A DNA stretch of 5,509 nucleotides from Candidatus Latescibacterota bacterium (GTDB lineage Bacteria; Latescibacterota; 4484-107): assembly GCA_030613045.1 (NCBI GenBank), contig JAUWMS010000227.1, positions 1-5,509 on the forward strand, written 5' to 3'. The position numbers were made by a program, and so were the translations under genes. The notes under the pieces are model-generated. The model did no database searches. It was given only the letters and a program-made list of their open reading frames with translations, and had not been told where the DNA came from. How positions within the stretch are numbered: position 1 is the first letter of the stretch; each line of letters opens with the position of its first letter. This document shows, in pieces, positions 5,311-5,509 of the stretch.

Positions 5311-5363
5311 AAACCTCGATAGGTGACGGTAAAAACGCGAACACTTTTTCGGAGGTGCGCCGA

Positions 5364-5392
5364 ATGATACGATAAGACGCGTGCTTTGTCAA
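5364..5392 (-). promoter_or_regulatory. Sigma-70 promoter of the Gfo/Idh/MocA gene
   Basis: On the minus strand, TTGACA (5392-5387, perfect -35) is followed after exactly 17 bp by TATCAT (5369-5364, five of six matches to the -10). The predicted transcription start is near 5357, giving a leader of about 126 nt that includes the 10-bp repeat array and the ribosome binding site. Hexamer quality, spacing and orientation make this the best promoter in the window. Confidence 0.7.
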
Positions 5393-5509
5393 GTGGAAAG
5401 TGGCGGCTAAGGCGGGTTTTCCGGGTCCCGATAGCATGCGCTCCCTTTCCCGGACATCCCCCAAAGAGGGCTTGTATTCGGAGGGACGCATCGCCTACTC
5501 TTTATAACC

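Noticed and set aside
5282..5491. 69-codon minus-strand open frame at the right edge
   Set aside because: It overlaps the promoter and repeat array of the oxidoreductase gene and shows no recognisable protein features. The short plus-strand frame ending at 5507 is also unsupported. I see no gene in 5393-5509.

Overview
The window looks like chromosomal DNA from a bacterium of moderately high GC. I cannot name the phylum. The genes are spaced rather than tightly packed, and the intergenic gaps are full of short-period repeats and perfect inverted repeats. That texture is common in genomes of uncultured environmental lineages, but this is an impression and not a phylogenetic placement.

Layout, left to right. 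(1) Bases 1-233 hold the C-terminal end of a DUF362-family protein. A 19-bp perfect hairpin follows, then a complete geranylgeranyl-reductase-family flavoprotein (327-1502), closed by a convincing intrinsic terminator (1533-1566). (2) Bases 1567-2064 are non-coding. They carry a long-armed inverted repeat (1579-1660) and a fold-back, REPIN/MITE-like element of about 240 bp (1671-1910) built from four copies of a GTCCC-loop-GGGAC palindrome, two in each orientation. I see nothing in 1911-2064 apart from the ribosome binding site of the next gene. (3) A small two-helix membrane protein of unknown function lies at 2065-2448. (4) A repeat-bearing, hairpin-rich gap (2449-2717) leads to a GH130 beta-mannoside phosphorylase (2718-3731). 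The stop codon of that gene lies inside a 24-bp perfect inverted repeat, which ends near a T-run. (5) A 102-residue glycine-rich membrane protein of unknown function (3867-4175) follows. (6) A Gfo/Idh/MocA-family oxidoreductase (5230-4172, minus strand) converges on it with overlapping stop codons. It has a near-consensus sigma-70 promoter (5364-5392) and a leader of about 126 nt that contains four 10-bp tandem units.

Functionally, the GH130 phosphorylase and the Gfo/Idh/MocA enzyme both suggest sugar metabolism: phosphorolysis of beta-mannosides, and NAD(P)-dependent redox chemistry on a sugar or polyol. They are on opposite strands and need not be co-regulated. The DUF362/GGR pair suggests a redox or isoprenoid-saturation function. 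I found no CRISPR array, tRNA, rRNA, phage gene or transposase. No clearly new multi-gene system is visible. The most unusual content is the variety of intergenic repeats and the two uncharacterised small membrane proteins.
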